64,000 nt of DNA from Tribonema minus (GCA_017506865.1 JAFCMP010000145.1:102970-166969), one strand, 5' to 3'; numbered from the stretch's first letter, positions 49,407 through 60,600 are shown. The notes: generated by a model from the letters alone, not told the origin. Numbers and translations are program-made.

Positions 49407-51899
49407 ATGCCATCCGAAGCGATGGAGGTGGTGCTGCCAGCGGCGACTGGCGACACGCCAGCTGGCCCAAATGGTCGCGCGGCCACCCCTCCTGCTGCTG
49501 CTGCCTCGTGGGCGGCCAAAGCCGCCAAAACTGCGACAACACCCCCGTCGCTTACAGCGAAGAGCAACCTGCTTCGGGAGGAGGCACGGCTGCTGCACGG
49601 CCACGATGGAGCCTACTTCACTCCCCGAGGCAGCTACACGCCAACCCCAGCCCCATCCGCCCTCACTCCAGGGCAGCTATACCAACAGGCGAGCGAGATG
49701 TTCCACGCCGCGGAACAGGAGCAGTACTTCTTCGTGCCCCCCGCTGTCGCGGCGGTGGGGCGCCAGGGTGGAGCCGCTGCGGGCCGCCTCATGGCGATGG
49801 CGGCGCGCGTGCAGGGCCGTCCGACAGCGGAGGGACAGCCATTTGTGCCGCCGGCGGCGGCAGCCGGCACAGACCTAGTCTCGTTTACGGTGGATCCAGT
49901 CACCTGCTACACCCAGGAGCACTTGGCTGCCTTGCCGGCCAGCGTCCGCGCACTGTTAGCAGAGCTCGCGCCGGCCCGTCAGCCTCACGAGCGCGAGCGC
50001 AGCACCCCTGCGGCGGCTGCACAGCGCCGCGCCCGACTCACGCGGGGGCGCCAGCAGCTGCTAGCGGCGGCGCTCACGCACATGCACGACGCGGCGAGGG
50101 CCGGCGCTGGAGACGCTGCCTCACTTGCGTCCCTATTCAAGGGTGCAGAGACGCTGGGGCCTCTGTCGCCTCGCGATGACTTCCGCACGCTATGCTTGCG
50201 GGCGCCGGCCGCGCTCGTTGACGCGGCGCTCGGAACGGTCGGCGACTCCGCTGACTTCAGCTTCAGCGGCTTCCGCCTGCGCATCACCCGCGCTGGTGAC
50301 ATGAGCGCCCCGGTCACGGTCACCGTGCGCGGCGCGCCGGCGGCGTGGTCTGCAGCGCAGCTTGCAATGCTGCTTGCGCCCGCACTCGCAGCTCCTGGCA
50401 TGCCCATCGCGCCGGTGCGCTTGCGGGCGGGCGGCGGCGGCACTTCCGCCGCCTTTCTGCTGCTGGCCAGCGCTCTGAAGACCTGCGGCGTAGGCATTAA
50501 CGGTGCGGCCTCATCCGCGGCGCCGGCGTCGGCGGCATCGCCAGGCGCCGCGGGTGTTTGGGAGCTAACAGTGGTCCGCGGCGTTGCGCGGCGACTCGCG
50601 CACTCGGTCCTATGCGCGGTGGACGGCACGGAAGTAGCGCTGCGGCTGCTGGGCCCTGACAATCTGACAGCGTGCCCGTCCTGCTTGCGACGGCACTTCA
50701 CGCGCCCGGGTCAGCAGTGCCGGGCAACGCGCTGCGCGCACACCACGCTCCCCGCGGCCTGCACCACGCCAGCCGCCGCCACTGGCACAGCCGCCGGTGC
50801 CCCTGCGGTAGCCACGGCTGCAGCCGCCGCGGCGGCAGCCGCCGCGACGCAGCGTGCGCCCACCGGCGCCGCCGCCTCGCACCCCCCAGCGCCGGCGGCG
50901 ACCGGCGCCGCCGCGACGGACGCTGCCGCCGCCTCGACGCCCGCGCTGGCGAGCGCGTCGCCGGGCGCCTCGCCGCCGCCGCCGGCGGCCGACGCGGACC
51001 CTGCGCAGCTGGGCCAGGAGCAGCGCATTCAGCAGCTGCAGGGGGGCATCCTGGAGGGGAGGACCGCGCGGAAGGGGCTGCAGCAGCAGGTCAAGGCACT
51101 GACAAAGCTGCTGGCAGCCTCCGAGGCGGGAAAGCGGGCTGCTGAGGCCGATCGCGACCGGTCTCTGGCAGAGCAAGTTCGTGCGGAGCGGCTGGCGGCG
51201 CAGCAACGGAGCCTGCGCGAAGGAGAGCAGGTGCGCAACGCTGCGGCGACCGCTCGACTCGAGGCGCAGCTGACAGCAGAAGCGGCGCGCGCTGCGAGCG
51301 TGGCGGTGCCGGCGGCGGACGCCGCCGGCGCGGTGGCCACCACGCCCGTGGCGGGAGACCTTGAGGCTAGCTCTGCAGCGGCTGGCGCTGCGGCGGCGGT
51401 GGCGGCGGACGGGGCAACGGCGGCGGGCGCGGCGGCGGCAGGCGCGGCGGCGGCGGGCGCGCCGCCGCCTGCTGTAGGCGCTGCCAGCGCGGCAGCGGCA
51501 GCGGCCGCAAGCGCGGCAGCGGACCCCGCGGTGGCACTGGAGGCAGCGGCGGCGCCGCGGCAGCCGCCGCGCTCTTGCTCACGCGGGCGCTCGCGGTGTC
51601 GGCGCGCATCGTCGCCAGCGGCTCGGCACGGCAGCGACTGCAGCGCCTCCCCCTCGCGCAGTAGGCAGCCCCCCATGCCTGCCAGTGACAGCAGCGCGCT
51701 TATGTCCGACAGTGGCACACCCCGCGCCAGCCGCAAGCGCACGGCTGCTGAGCGCACGCCGGGCTCGGCGGCGGAACCCCCCGCTGCACGCCCCGCGCGC
51801 GGGCTGCCCCAAGGTCAGTCCGCCGCCGACCGCTTCCTCTCCACCTCGACGGCCCAGCCGCCGGCATCGGAGGGAGGCGGCGGCGCCTCGGGCCTGTAA
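49407..51899 (+). CDS. RLE-B ORF1: gag-like zinc-knuckle and coiled-coil protein
   Basis: 830 residues from the first ATG in frame (MPSEAMEVV); the open frame extends further upstream without an ATG. A segment reading VTVTVRGAPAAWSAAQLAML with following strands (about 290-415) could be an RRM-like fold. After it comes a Cys/His cluster (C423PSC, H, C, C: CPSCLRRHF then CRATRCAH). A long charged helical stretch (QLQGGILEGRTARKGLQQQV and on) is a likely coiled coil. A basic Ser/Arg tail closes the protein. Such an order (RNA-binding, knuckle, coiled coil) is that of LINE ORF1 proteins that package element RNA. It stops at TAA (51897-51899), 33 bases before ORF2 and in the same frame. Confidence 0.75.
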   Translation: MPSEAMEVVLPAATGDTPAGPNGRAATPPAAAASWAAKAAKTATTPPSLTAKSNLLREEARLLHGHDGAYFTPRGSYTPTPAPSALTPGQLYQQASEMFHAAEQEQYFFVPPAVAAVGRQGGAAAGRLMAMAARVQGRPTAEGQPFVPPAAAAGTDLVSFTVDPVTCYTQEHLAALPASVRALLAELAPARQPHERERSTPAAAAQRRARLTRGRQQLLAAALTHMHDAARAGAGDAASLASLFKGAETLGPLSPRDDFRTLCLRAPAALVDAALGTVGDSADFSFSGFRLRITRAGDMSAPVTVTVRGAPAAWSAAQLAMLLAPALAAPGMPIAPVRLRAGGGGTSAAFLLLASALKTCGVGINGAASSAAPASAASPGAAGVWELTVVRGVARRLAHSVLCAVDGTEVALRLLGPDNLTACPSCLRRHFTRPGQQCRATRCAHTTLPAACTTPAAATGTAAGAPAVATAAAAAAAAAATQRAPTGAAASHPPAPAATGAAATDAAAASTPALASASPGASPPPPAADADPAQLGQEQRIQQLQGGILEGRTARKGLQQQVKALTKLLAASEAGKRAAEADRDRSLAEQVRAERLAAQQRSLREGEQVRNAAATARLEAQLTAEAARAASVAVPAADAAGAVATTPVAGDLEASSAAAGAAAAVAADGATAAGAAAAGAAAAGAPPPAVGAASAAAAAAASAAADPAVALEAAAAPRQPPRSCSRGRSRCRRASSPAARHGSDCSASPSRSRQPPMPASDSSALMSDSGTPRASRKRTAAERTPGSAAEPPAARPARGLPQGQSAADRFLSTSTAQPPASEGGGGASGL

Positions 51900-51932
51900 G
51901 CCGCCGGTGCGGCGCTCCCCTCATCCACCGTA

Positions 51933-54900
51933 ATGATGTCTGACTCTACTTCAGGGGGAGCCGCACCGGCGGCCATTGCGGCAGCTGCTGCTGCAGCAGC
52001 GGCTGCCGCGGCGGGCATAGACCCTGCGCAGCCTGAGGCAGTGCAGGCGCCCGCTCAGCCTGCAACAGCTGCCATCTATCCGCGCTGCCCTTTATATGAC
52101 ACTGGCTGCCTCTTTCGGGTGCCAGTGCCCAAACCGCGCCTCCGCCGGAACGGGGAGGCGAACACGCTCACGGCGCAGACGTCGGCGTCGCTGGCGCTGG
52201 CGCGCCGCATCGCCACGACGCTGGCGGATCACCAGCGCCGCGAGCATCCGAATGTGCCTGCCGACTTTCTCGCGCGTATGCAGGCGGTCGACGATGAGTG
52301 TTTGACTCTCCACCGAGCCGGCGCGGGCACCTACTACGCCGTGGAACCCGAGCTGCTACTCTGCGCATGCGCCTCGTGCGGCGAGCCAGGGTGCGTGCGC
52401 ACGAAATTGCACCAGCGCGACCACCTGTACAAGTCCCGGGGGGCGGCCGCAACGCAGCGGCCACACGGGCCCCGCGTCGCGCCTCTGCCCCCCATCCTCC
52501 CCCTCTCTACAGCCAGCGGCGGCGCGCGCGGCCCCGGCGCCCGCGCAGCTGCCGCTGTGGCTGCGGCAGGGCCAACATGGCGCAGCGCGCTTCCGCTCTG
52601 GACGCTGGCGCCGCTCTCGCCCGCGCGCGCAGCGCTTGACGACCTCTCCTTTGACTATGTTCTGCAGCAGCAACTGGTGGTCGGCCGCCGCATTCGCCTG
52701 GAGCACCGCTCGGACTTCACAGCCGCCTTGACGGCCACGCTGGCGGGCCTCCGGGAAGCGCAGACGGCGGTAGCGCAGGCACACGGGGTTGAGGCAGCGG
52801 CACAGGCGTCCGCCACAGCCGGTGCATGGTGCAAGCTGCTGCATCTGCTGCCGTGCCTGCTGCTTGTACCCGACGGCTCCCTGCCGCGGGCGCACCGTTT
52901 TGCGGCCTTCGTGGCAGGCGACCTGGACCTGCTCACGCGCACAGCGCTGGCCTTCTGCCGCCGCGGCGCCGCCCGTGCGTGCACGCGCCGCGCTAGGTCT
53001 ATGACGGAGGCGGCGGCGGCAGTGCGGGAACGCGCGGCGGCGACGGCGCGGCAGCCGGGCGGCGTCGGGCGCGCCGCGCGGCTGCTGGCGGAGGGTGCTG
53101 ACACATCTGCCCCCCGCGACTCTGCTACCTTGCATAAACTGCAGGCTAAACACCCAGCTGGCGATGCGTCTGCGAAGCTGGATGCCGCGGCATCGCGGGC
53201 GCGCAGCTTGGTGGCGGCGGCGGCGCTGGCGGCGCCGGCACCACTCAACTGCGCTTCATTCACGGCGGACGGGCTACGCGAGGCCATCCTCGCCGCCAAC
53301 CCTGGCTCGGCCGCCGGTCCCTCTGGGCTGCGCAACTCCCACCTCCAGCAGTGCGTCCGGCACACGGCGCACACGTCGGGGCGCACGGTTGACTGGCTCC
53401 TTGAGCTGCTGGCGTGGCTGGGTACCGCGGTGTACTCCACCCCCGCCGCGCTGCCCGCCCCCTTTTGGCGCCTTCACGCGGCCGCGCGCCTCAGCGCTGT
53501 GGGCGAGAAGGCGCGCCCCATCGCGTGCGGCGACACCATCCGCCGCCTGTTCGCCCGCACCTTCTGCACGGACACCCGGGACCGCGTCTCCGCGCTGCTG
53601 GAACCAATTGGCCAGTTTGGGGTCGGCGCGCGGGGGGGCGCAGAGAGAGTGGCGCTCATGGCGCAGCTCACGCATGAGTGCGGCGGCGTGCTCCTTGCCA
53701 TTGACGGCAGTAATGCCTTCAACGCGCTGTCGCGCTCGGCAGTCCTCACCGCGGTGGCCGAGCATCTGCCTGGCCTGTACGGCTACGTCGAGCACATCTA
53801 CGGCCCCGGCCGGGCCCCTTGGCTACAATTTGGCCTAGATGGGCACGCCGACGCCGCCATCATCCTCTCCCAACAGGGCGTGCAGCAGGGCGACCCATTG
53901 GGGCCGCTGCTGTTCGCGCTGGCACTGCGCGGCACCATGGTGGCTGCCCGCGCCAAGTTCCCGCAACTGGCGCTTCCGGGCTACCTCGATGACCTCACCA
54001 TCATGACGCCCAGCTGTGACGCGCCGGTGCTCGACCACGTTGGCCGCGCGTTCTGCTTCATACAACAGGCGCTGAGCGAGCTCAACATTCAGGTCAACGT
54101 CACGAAATGCGCGGCGGTGGTGCCGGCCTCAGGCGGCGCCCGCGAGCGCGCCGCCGCCGTCTTTGCCGCCGCCAATGTCCCCGTACCAGTATGTGACGAC
54201 GGCATCACGCTGATGGGGGTGCCGGTCGGCACCGAGGGCTTCGTGCGCGCGCAAGTGGCGGCGACCCTTCGTGCCCCCGGCACCGACCGCCTGGTTGCGG
54301 AGCTTGTGCAGATGGAGGATGTGCAGGCTGCCTTCTCCATTCTGCGTCTTGCCGTCCCCGCCCGCGCAGGGCATGTCTCGCGCAATACAGCGCCATCCCT
54401 CACGCACGAGGAGCTACGGCGCTTCGACGCCATCACGCTAGCGGCCGTGGCCGCGCTGGCGCAGGAGCCATCGGCGGGTCTTACGCCGCCGGCCCACCAG
54501 CGCGCGCCGGCGGCGGGTGACGATTGCCGCGGCCCGCCGGCGGTTTCGGCGGCGGCGGCGCCGCCCTCTCTGTGGGCGGCGGCAGTGGCATGGGTACGCG
54601 GCGCCGACTGGGGTGGCGAGGCCCCAGTGACGCTACCAGCACATCAGCAGGTACGCGTGCATCTGCGGCTGGGGAGTGGTGGCTTTGGCGTGCTGGGCGC
54701 GGCGCCCCGTGCATGTGCCGCATTTGCTGCACGTTCCCTCGAGTGCATGGGGCCGGCACTGGCGGCATTTCCAGTCGCGGCACGCAGCCGCGTCCTAGAG
54801 CATGCCCGCTATGGCTTCACCTTCACCCAGATAGCTACCTGCCTGCAGCAGCTGCGCAGCGGCAGCGATGAGGCTGCAGCGGCCCTCGCACTGCTCCTGC

Positions 54901-56099
54901 CCACGGTCTGGTACCAGGACTGGCGCCAGGACGACGGCGCATGGCGGGCGCTGCGCGATCTGCTGCAACGGGCAGGCGGAGCTGCGGGGCCGGGCATGCG
55001 GACTCGCGCCGGCGCGCGCCGCGCTGCTGCGCCAGCGGTGGCGCGCGAGCCAGGCTCTGCCCAGGCCCCGCCGGCCGCCGTGCTGCCGCGGCGTCAAGCG
55101 GCGCTATCACGGGTGCTAGACGCAGCGCTCGCCGCCACGCAGCTGCGTCGGCTTGAAGCAGCAAATGCGTTGGAAGCAGTCGCGGCGTGGCGCAGCGGCG
55201 CCTCTAAGGGGGCCATGGGTTTCTTGGCGCAATTGCCGAGCACTGACCCAGCGGAGACCATGTCCCCGCCGGAATTCCGCGAGACGCTGCGGCGCCACCT
55301 GGGCGTGGAGCGCCCCGCCCCCGCTGCGGCGCGGTGCCCCAAGTGCCATAGACCAGTGGACTCGGGTGCCCACCTGCGCCGCTGCACACAAGGGCTTAAC
55401 GTCACGCGACACAACTTGCTCGCAGACGCGCTCTTTCAGCTGCTCAAGCAGGTGGCCCACCTCCGCGGTCTCGACCGGGACACCCTTGCCCCCTTCCGCC
55501 GCTACGCGGCGCGCCACGGGTTCAACAAGTTCATGGACATCGTCTTTGGCAGCAACCAGGTCTGCCTTCCAGTCCCTAAAGTGCAGCCGAGCGCCGACGC
55601 GGTAGCAGCAGGCCGGTGCACTAAACTGCGCGGCGGCTTTGAAGTAGCTTGTTGCATAGACGTCACCATACGTGACAGCTCATGCCCCTCCCGCCTCCGT
55701 CAGGCTCAGGGGGGCGCGCGCGATGTGCAGCGCGTGCTTGAATCGGCTTCGCAGGAAAAGATAGACACATACGTAGTCTCAGGGGCCCTGGACCCCACTA
55801 CACACACCCTATTTTCCGCAGCCTTTGACCACTTCGGCGCTATGTCACGCGACACCCAAGCGCTGCTACACGCACTCGCCGAGCAGAGCTCGCAGGGCAG
55901 CTACAATCTCGCGCAGCGCGTTGCCTTCTGGCGCCGCCGCACCTCCCTCGCGCTACAGCGCGCGCTCACACGTGTCGTGATCGACAACTGGAACGCAGTC
56001 ATTGCCCCTGATGGCGACGTCAGCGCTTACCGCCGCATCGCACTGTTGCAAGTGCCGCGGCCCTCGCCGGCCAGCGCCGAACCGCCGGCTCCTCCGTAG
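51933..56099 (+). CDS. RLE-B ORF2: reverse transcriptase and restriction-like endonuclease
   Basis: 1,388 residues starting MMSDSTSGG. An N-terminal Cys/His region (CPLYDTGC, then DHQRREH) looks like a zinc finger, followed by a second Cys cluster (LLCACASCGEPGC). Reverse transcriptase: SAAGPSGLRNSHLQ, motif A AIDGSNAF (589-596, Asp591), QGDP (652-655), YLDD (684-687), and the GVPVGTEGF thumb-region motif. Zinc knuckle CX2CX8HX3C (C1135, C1138, H1147, C1151). Endonuclease: KFMDIVFG (Asp1202) and CCIDVT (Asp1243), then a helical C-terminus. It differs strongly from RLE-A in sequence but shares domain order and so is a separate family. All catalytic positions that I can check are kept, suggesting a functional or recently active copy. 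Confidence 0.9.
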   Translation: MMSDSTSGGAAPAAIAAAAAAAAAAAAGIDPAQPEAVQAPAQPATAAIYPRCPLYDTGCLFRVPVPKPRLRRNGEANTLTAQTSASLALARRIATTLADHQRREHPNVPADFLARMQAVDDECLTLHRAGAGTYYAVEPELLLCACASCGEPGCVRTKLHQRDHLYKSRGAAATQRPHGPRVAPLPPILPLSTASGGARGPGARAAAAVAAAGPTWRSALPLWTLAPLSPARAALDDLSFDYVLQQQLVVGRRIRLEHRSDFTAALTATLAGLREAQTAVAQAHGVEAAAQASATAGAWCKLLHLLPCLLLVPDGSLPRAHRFAAFVAGDLDLLTRTALAFCRRGAARACTRRARSMTEAAAAVRERAAATARQPGGVGRAARLLAEGADTSAPRDSATLHKLQAKHPAGDASAKLDAAASRARSLVAAAALAAPAPLNCASFTADGLREAILAANPGSAAGPSGLRNSHLQQCVRHTAHTSGRTVDWLLELLAWLGTAVYSTPAALPAPFWRLHAAARLSAVGEKARPIACGDTIRRLFARTFCTDTRDRVSALLEPIGQFGVGARGGAERVALMAQLTHECGGVLLAIDGSNAFNALSRSAVLTAVAEHLPGLYGYVEHIYGPGRAPWLQFGLDGHADAAIILSQQGVQQGDPLGPLLFALALRGTMVAARAKFPQLALPGYLDDLTIMTPSCDAPVLDHVGRAFCFIQQALSELNIQVNVTKCAAVVPASGGARERAAAVFAAANVPVPVCDDGITLMGVPVGTEGFVRAQVAATLRAPGTDRLVAELVQMEDVQAAFSILRLAVPARAGHVSRNTAPSLTHEELRRFDAITLAAVAALAQEPSAGLTPPAHQRAPAAGDDCRGPPAVSAAAAPPSLWAAAVAWVRGADWGGEAPVTLPAHQQVRVHLRLGSGGFGVLGAAPRACAAFAARSLECMGPALAAFPVAARSRVLEHARYGFTFTQIATCLQQLRSGSDEAAAALALLLPTVWYQDWRQDDGAWRALRDLLQRAGGAAGPGMRTRAGARRAAAPAVAREPGSAQAPPAAVLPRRQAALSRVLDAALAATQLRRLEAANALEAVAAWRSGASKGAMGFLAQLPSTDPAETMSPPEFRETLRRHLGVERPAPAAARCPKCHRPVDSGAHLRRCTQGLNVTRHNLLADALFQLLKQVAHLRGLDRDTLAPFRRYAARHGFNKFMDIVFGSNQVCLPVPKVQPSADAVAAGRCTKLRGGFEVACCIDVTIRDSSCPSRLRQAQGGARDVQRVLESASQEKIDTYVVSGALDPTTHTLFSAAFDHFGAMSRDTQALLHALAEQSSQGSYNLAQRVAFWRRRTSLALQRALTRVVIDNWNAVIAPDGDVSAYRRIALLQVPRPSPASAEPPAPP

Positions 56100-56180
56100 A
56101 TTTAGTTATTGCAAGCCCGATTTATCGTGCGCGCAGCCCATGCGGTCCAGGACATAATATACAACTTCACTTCCTGAGGC

Positions 56181-56540
56181 GGGAGGGTTAGGTCTGGCCC
56201 TACTTAGGGTTAGGGCCAGAAACCCTTCTGGCGTGGTGGTGTTGATGTGCTAAGCGTGGCAGCACGGCTAAATGCCAATGTAGATGTAATCCCGCAGCAT
56301 GCGCACAACATGATCTCAATGCAACAGAAAACATGAGGTGATGCACATGTTTCATATAACAAAAAAAATAAAGCAAATGTTGAGCGATGGTCTCTAACTT
56401 GCTTCAAGCACCATTACGAAAGAAGCTGTCTGTTTCCGGGTCGCTCGCTCCCCATTCCTTCAGGAGGGGGGTGCTTTCTTGTAGACAATACGGTATGCAT
56501 ACTTCAAGTTCTGACCCATGAAAGTATATAGGGACCATCA
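56181..56540. other. Spacer between RLE-B and the RLE-A cluster
   Basis: No gene was seen. A short TTAGGG patch is at about 56202-56215, close to the estimated RLE-B 3' end. Confidence 0.5.
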
Positions 56541-56550
56541 AGTACATGTA

Positions 56551-56705
56551 GACGGAGGGGAGGACCCCGAGATGCCATTTGGCGGCGGCGGCGTTTGAGT
56601 GGTTGTCGTTGCGACATTTTCAGACTGTCATACGACATGTAGATTCCTTACAGCTAGATGCCAATCATCTGGGCTTTTTCGCGCCCTGAGCGAGAATTAA
56701 TAAAA
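56551..56705 (+). mobile_element. RLE-A truncated copy 1 of a head-to-tail cluster
   Basis: It contains the last codons (EDPEMPFGGGGV) and the 3' untranslated end. The flanking direct repeat AGTACATGTA lies at 56541-56550 and 56706-56715. Confidence 0.88.
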
Positions 56706-56715
56706 AGTACATGTA

Positions 56716-56783
56716 GATTCCGTACAGCAAGCTTAGATACCATTCATCTGGACTTTTTCGCGCCCTAAGCAAGAATTAATAAA
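56716..56783 (+). mobile_element. RLE-A truncated copy 2, 3' end only
   Basis: It begins at GATTCCGTACAG, about 12 substitutions or indels away from copy 1, and ends AATTAATAAA. It is bounded by AGTACATGTA on the left and AGTACATGGACTGTT (56784-56798) on the right. It is more diverged than its neighbours. Confidence 0.8.
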
Positions 56784-56814
56784 AGTACATGGACTGTTAA
56801 AAAGTACATGGACT

Positions 56815-57382
56815 ACGACGATTCGACACGCCACCTACCGCTCATGGTGGACGTTGCCTGCTTCGAGGCACAGGTGGCGTCGCGGGCGGCGAAGACTGCA
56901 GCAGACCCCGAGCGATGCTGCCGCGACCAAGAGGCCGCCAAGACTACCCACTATTCTGGTCATTATGATCAGAATTGCTACAAACTTGCCACTTTGGCAA
57001 TAGGGTCATATGGCAGCATCGGGGAGCAGGGGCGGAAGCTGCTGGAGGCTGTGGCGACGGAGTATGCCAGCAGGATGTCAGTGCCCGGAGGAGCGCGCCC
57101 TAAAGCTCTCAAGGGCATCGCCCTGGCGCGCTTACGCTCGGCACTGTCGGCAGCGCTCCACATGGCGTACTCTGGCCGTGTCACGACACATATGGCAGAA
57201 TCCAGGGGGGGGGGGCACATGGAGGAGGACGTAGGGGAGGACCCCGAGATGCCATTTGGCGGCGGCGGCGTTTGAGTGGTTGTCGTTGCGACACTTTCAG
57301 ACTGTCATACGACATGTAGATTCCTTACAGCTAGATGCCAATCATCTGGGCTTTTTCGCGCCCTGAGCGAGAATTAATAAAA
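56815..57382 (+). mobile_element. RLE-A truncated copy 3
   Basis: It carries the last about 153 codons of the RLE-A ORF (endonuclease core from RHLPLMVDV to the stop at 57275), nearly identical to the master copy, plus the 3' end. AGTACATGGACT lies at 56803-56814 and again at 57383-57394, consistent with a target-site duplication. The ORF fragment is not expected to encode a working protein. Confidence 0.88.
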
Positions 57383-57473
57383 AGTACATGGACTGTTCAT
57401 TGGCACTCAAGAGTGCACGGGTTCACACCTTCTGGTGTCAAATCACACAGAGAGCACAGCACGGCGAAGCACT

Positions 57474-57600
57474 GCTGCAGGCGCCTGCAGCAGCACAGGT
57501 GCGCCTTGCTGTGTTGATGGTCTACGGGCGTCATATCACACAGCACAGAACAGCAGGGCAAAACACACACTAGGCGCCTGCGCCAGCACAGGTGCGTGTC
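57474..57600 (-). repeat. Donor-side echoes of the exon ending at 57646
   Basis: Two copies of the exon end (minus strand CACAGCAAGGCGCACCTGTG, then CTGCTGCAG) lie at 57475-57525 and 57545-57600, downstream of the exon in transcription order. Confidence 0.7.
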
Positions 57601-57645
57601 AAATCACACAAACAGCACAGCATGGTGATACATATTTGCGGGCAC

Positions 57646-60600
57646 CTGCAGCAGCACAGCTGTGCCTTGCTGTGCGCGTCCTCTGGCAGAACGTCGCGAC
57701 CGCCTGCGAGGCGCATGCCGTTGTAGGTGCGCGCCAGCGCGGCATACTCACTGTGCCTGTCGGCACTGGCCAGCATCGCCGCCACCCAGTGGACCTGAAA
57801 CCACACGTGCGTGTACACAGGAGCGGGCAGGGGTTGCTTGAGATGGCAATGCTTGTACTTCAAGTTGAACTTGAGCGGAAGGTCAAGGTACTCTACACGT
57901 GCGGGTAGCCGTTGGCCAGTATCGTAGCAGCCCAGTAGCCCTACATGTATAGACACGCATACAAGTGAGTGGGCAAGGGTAGCAGGCTGCATGGAAGCCA
58001 GTGCCTATACTTCAAGATGAAGTAATGCAGAAGTGCAACGATATACAATCCTGATGCCTCTCAACGCTGGCCAGCATAGCTGTCGCCCAACGAATCTGAT
58101 TCGGCACACACATGTACAGAAGAGTGAGCAAGGCCACAGGCTGGTTGCGGCGCTGGTGAAGTCAAGATGTTACACTTGAATTAGAACTGATGTTGACGTA
58201 AAATGGCATGGGTATGTATGCACGCTCCAGCACTGCTCAGCCTGGCCACCATGTGCGCCGTGCCAGCTACTGATGACGACACCATTTCAACAAATGATTC
58301 TGACGCCTGTGCACAGGTGTAAACACCACATGACAAGGCAACGGCGAAATAAGCAAGTCATAATGGGGGGCTACAGTAGGAGGGAACTCACATTGTGGCG
58401 CCACGATAGCACTCGCAGCATCCCGGGAGTGTTGCAGAAGGTGCGGACCAGGTGCAGGAGCATCTCCATTGCGCCCTCCTGCAGTGGGTTGGCGCATCGC
58501 ATTTGGCAAGCACCCGGTGGGTTGAGCGCAGGTGGATGATGTCAGCAGAGCTCGGCTGCACCGCGATAATGTGGCGCGTTGCGGCGAAGCATAATACCAA
58601 TCGACAGCCTGATGTTGATTTCAGCACTGGGTTGTTGCGTCAGCACCAGAGATAAGGCTACCGCTTAGGGTTAGGGTTAGGGTGCCAAACTGCACAGCTG
58701 GCACTCAAAAGTCAGGCCGCAACGAGCCTGAACACCATGAATGACTGGTGGCGGGAACACTTTCTAGGTCAAAATTCAAAGCAGCACAGCTTCAGCGTAC
58801 ACCCAGTGTGGGTATGCAGGTATAGGTAGGGTCAACAACGCCACACACTTGCTGAAGTGCAACAAACCGCTGCAAGGGCGCAGCAGGTTCTCTTGAGGCG
58901 CTGCGGAATACGGCAACTGTAAAAGCAGCTTAACTTCAACCACTGTAACAGCAGCTACATTAAGAGCACTGTATGAGAGCGGTCTGATGGCTGAACTCGG
59001 ATCAGGTCGATATAAGAGCGGTTTGGTGCCTAACCCTAACCCTAACCCCAACCCAAGGGCTGGCCGCTCTTCCCTATATCGTGCCCACCTACCACCAGCC
59101 GCTTCACGGTCGATGCACACCGGCGGAGATGTGTGCCATTACCTTCAGAAGCAACCCCCTCATAACAACAACATGCGCTCGGCACCGCAGCCACAGCTGC
59201 TGTGCGGTTGTTTCGGCTTCATTGAAACCCACTTCAACTCCTAGGTGCTCCAACTCTACTTGTTTACCATAAACCCTGATGGTAGGGATAGGATTAGCCT
59301 AGGTTTGCCCTAACCCTGGTTAAGCCCAGTAACGATATAAGACTGGTCACAGTATACTAAGGGCGGTGGGGCTGGCGGGACGTACCCGCTCTTACATCAT
59401 AGGGTTAGGGTTCGGGTTAGGGTTAGGGTTAAGTCGCTGTACACGCTGCAAAGCGCAGACGTGGACACGCATTTATATTGACATGTATAGAGTGTGTGCT
59501 CTACCTTGTGGAGAATTGTCGCGCACATTCCTATAGTGCAGCTGCAAAACGACCGTTAAAGCGTGCTCAATTTCACATCCTCCAGTTGTACAATTATCAT
59601 AGGGTTCCAAAACCCCAGCAGCCTAGGGCCAGGCCTGCTTTTCCAGATCATCAAGGACCACTATAACGTAGGGTTAAGGGGTTGGAGCTAACTAGGGCCT
59701 GTGCTGATCGCTGCCACACACCTCATCGCAGCACAGCAGCCTCAGGAAGAGGATCATGTAGCCCAGGGCCAGCTGCATGAAGCTGGGTCGTGTCATGAAA
59801 TCACCGCCAAGGCCTGCTGCGAGACGCGCGACGATACGCTGCACGCGCGCCCCGGCTTCGCGTGCTGCTGCCAGGCTGCCCAGGAATGGCGTGGTGTTCA
59901 CAATGTGCATCACCTGGGAGGGTGGCGGCGGTGGCAAAAGTGACAGTGGCAGTGTGAGACAAATTTAGATGTGGAAGACAGGGGGAACACTACATAGAGC
60001 ACATGGGTGTTGCCGGTGCCTCTTTGCTAGGTCAAGGGTATGCAAGTGCTTTACATTCTACAAGCGAAGGCAGTTGTTCGAGCGTATGCGAAACGGCATA
60101 CAGCGCAGTGCACCCCAGGTTGGCGGGCCATGATAAGGTAGCCCAGCAATGGCATGTGGTGCATTTTCGCTGTGCATGACATCACGTAGGGTTAGGGCTT
60201 GGGGTTGAGCTCCTGCACGATACCATACGGTAGGTACGCAAAGGACAGCGTCATGCTGTTGTCACACTGGATCTGCAGGCGCTGCAGGGTGGCAGTGAAC
60301 TCTTCAACTTGCTGCTAAGATGTTCCGTTTTCCTTCATAAGAAATTATGACTTCTTTACACACTTAGTTGGAGAGTGAGTCAAGGCGAATCGGATGCTTA
60401 AGGCTGCCCAACAAGAACTTCAAGTTCCAGTTGGGCGCAGGCAACTACTTCAGAAAACTGCTGAAACTGTCAGGGTCGCGGTCCAAAGACAAGATGTTGT
60501 CAGATTTGTCTCTGCCATGGTGTAGCCACCAGAACCTCTCAGCAATGGGCGCTGCGCTCTCATTCTTGAGAAGCGTCGCATGTAGCAATACTGTACATGC

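Larger units (their letters stand above)
48990..56180 (+). mobile_element. RLE-B, two-ORF non-LTR retrotransposon
   Basis: A GC-rich block contains ORF1 (49407-51899) and ORF2 (51933-56099), both intact, followed by a short 3' region. The limits are estimated from base composition; no target-site duplication was found. It lies on the strand opposite to the host gene, inside what the exon phases suggest is a single 9-kb intron (48608-57645). Confidence 0.8.
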
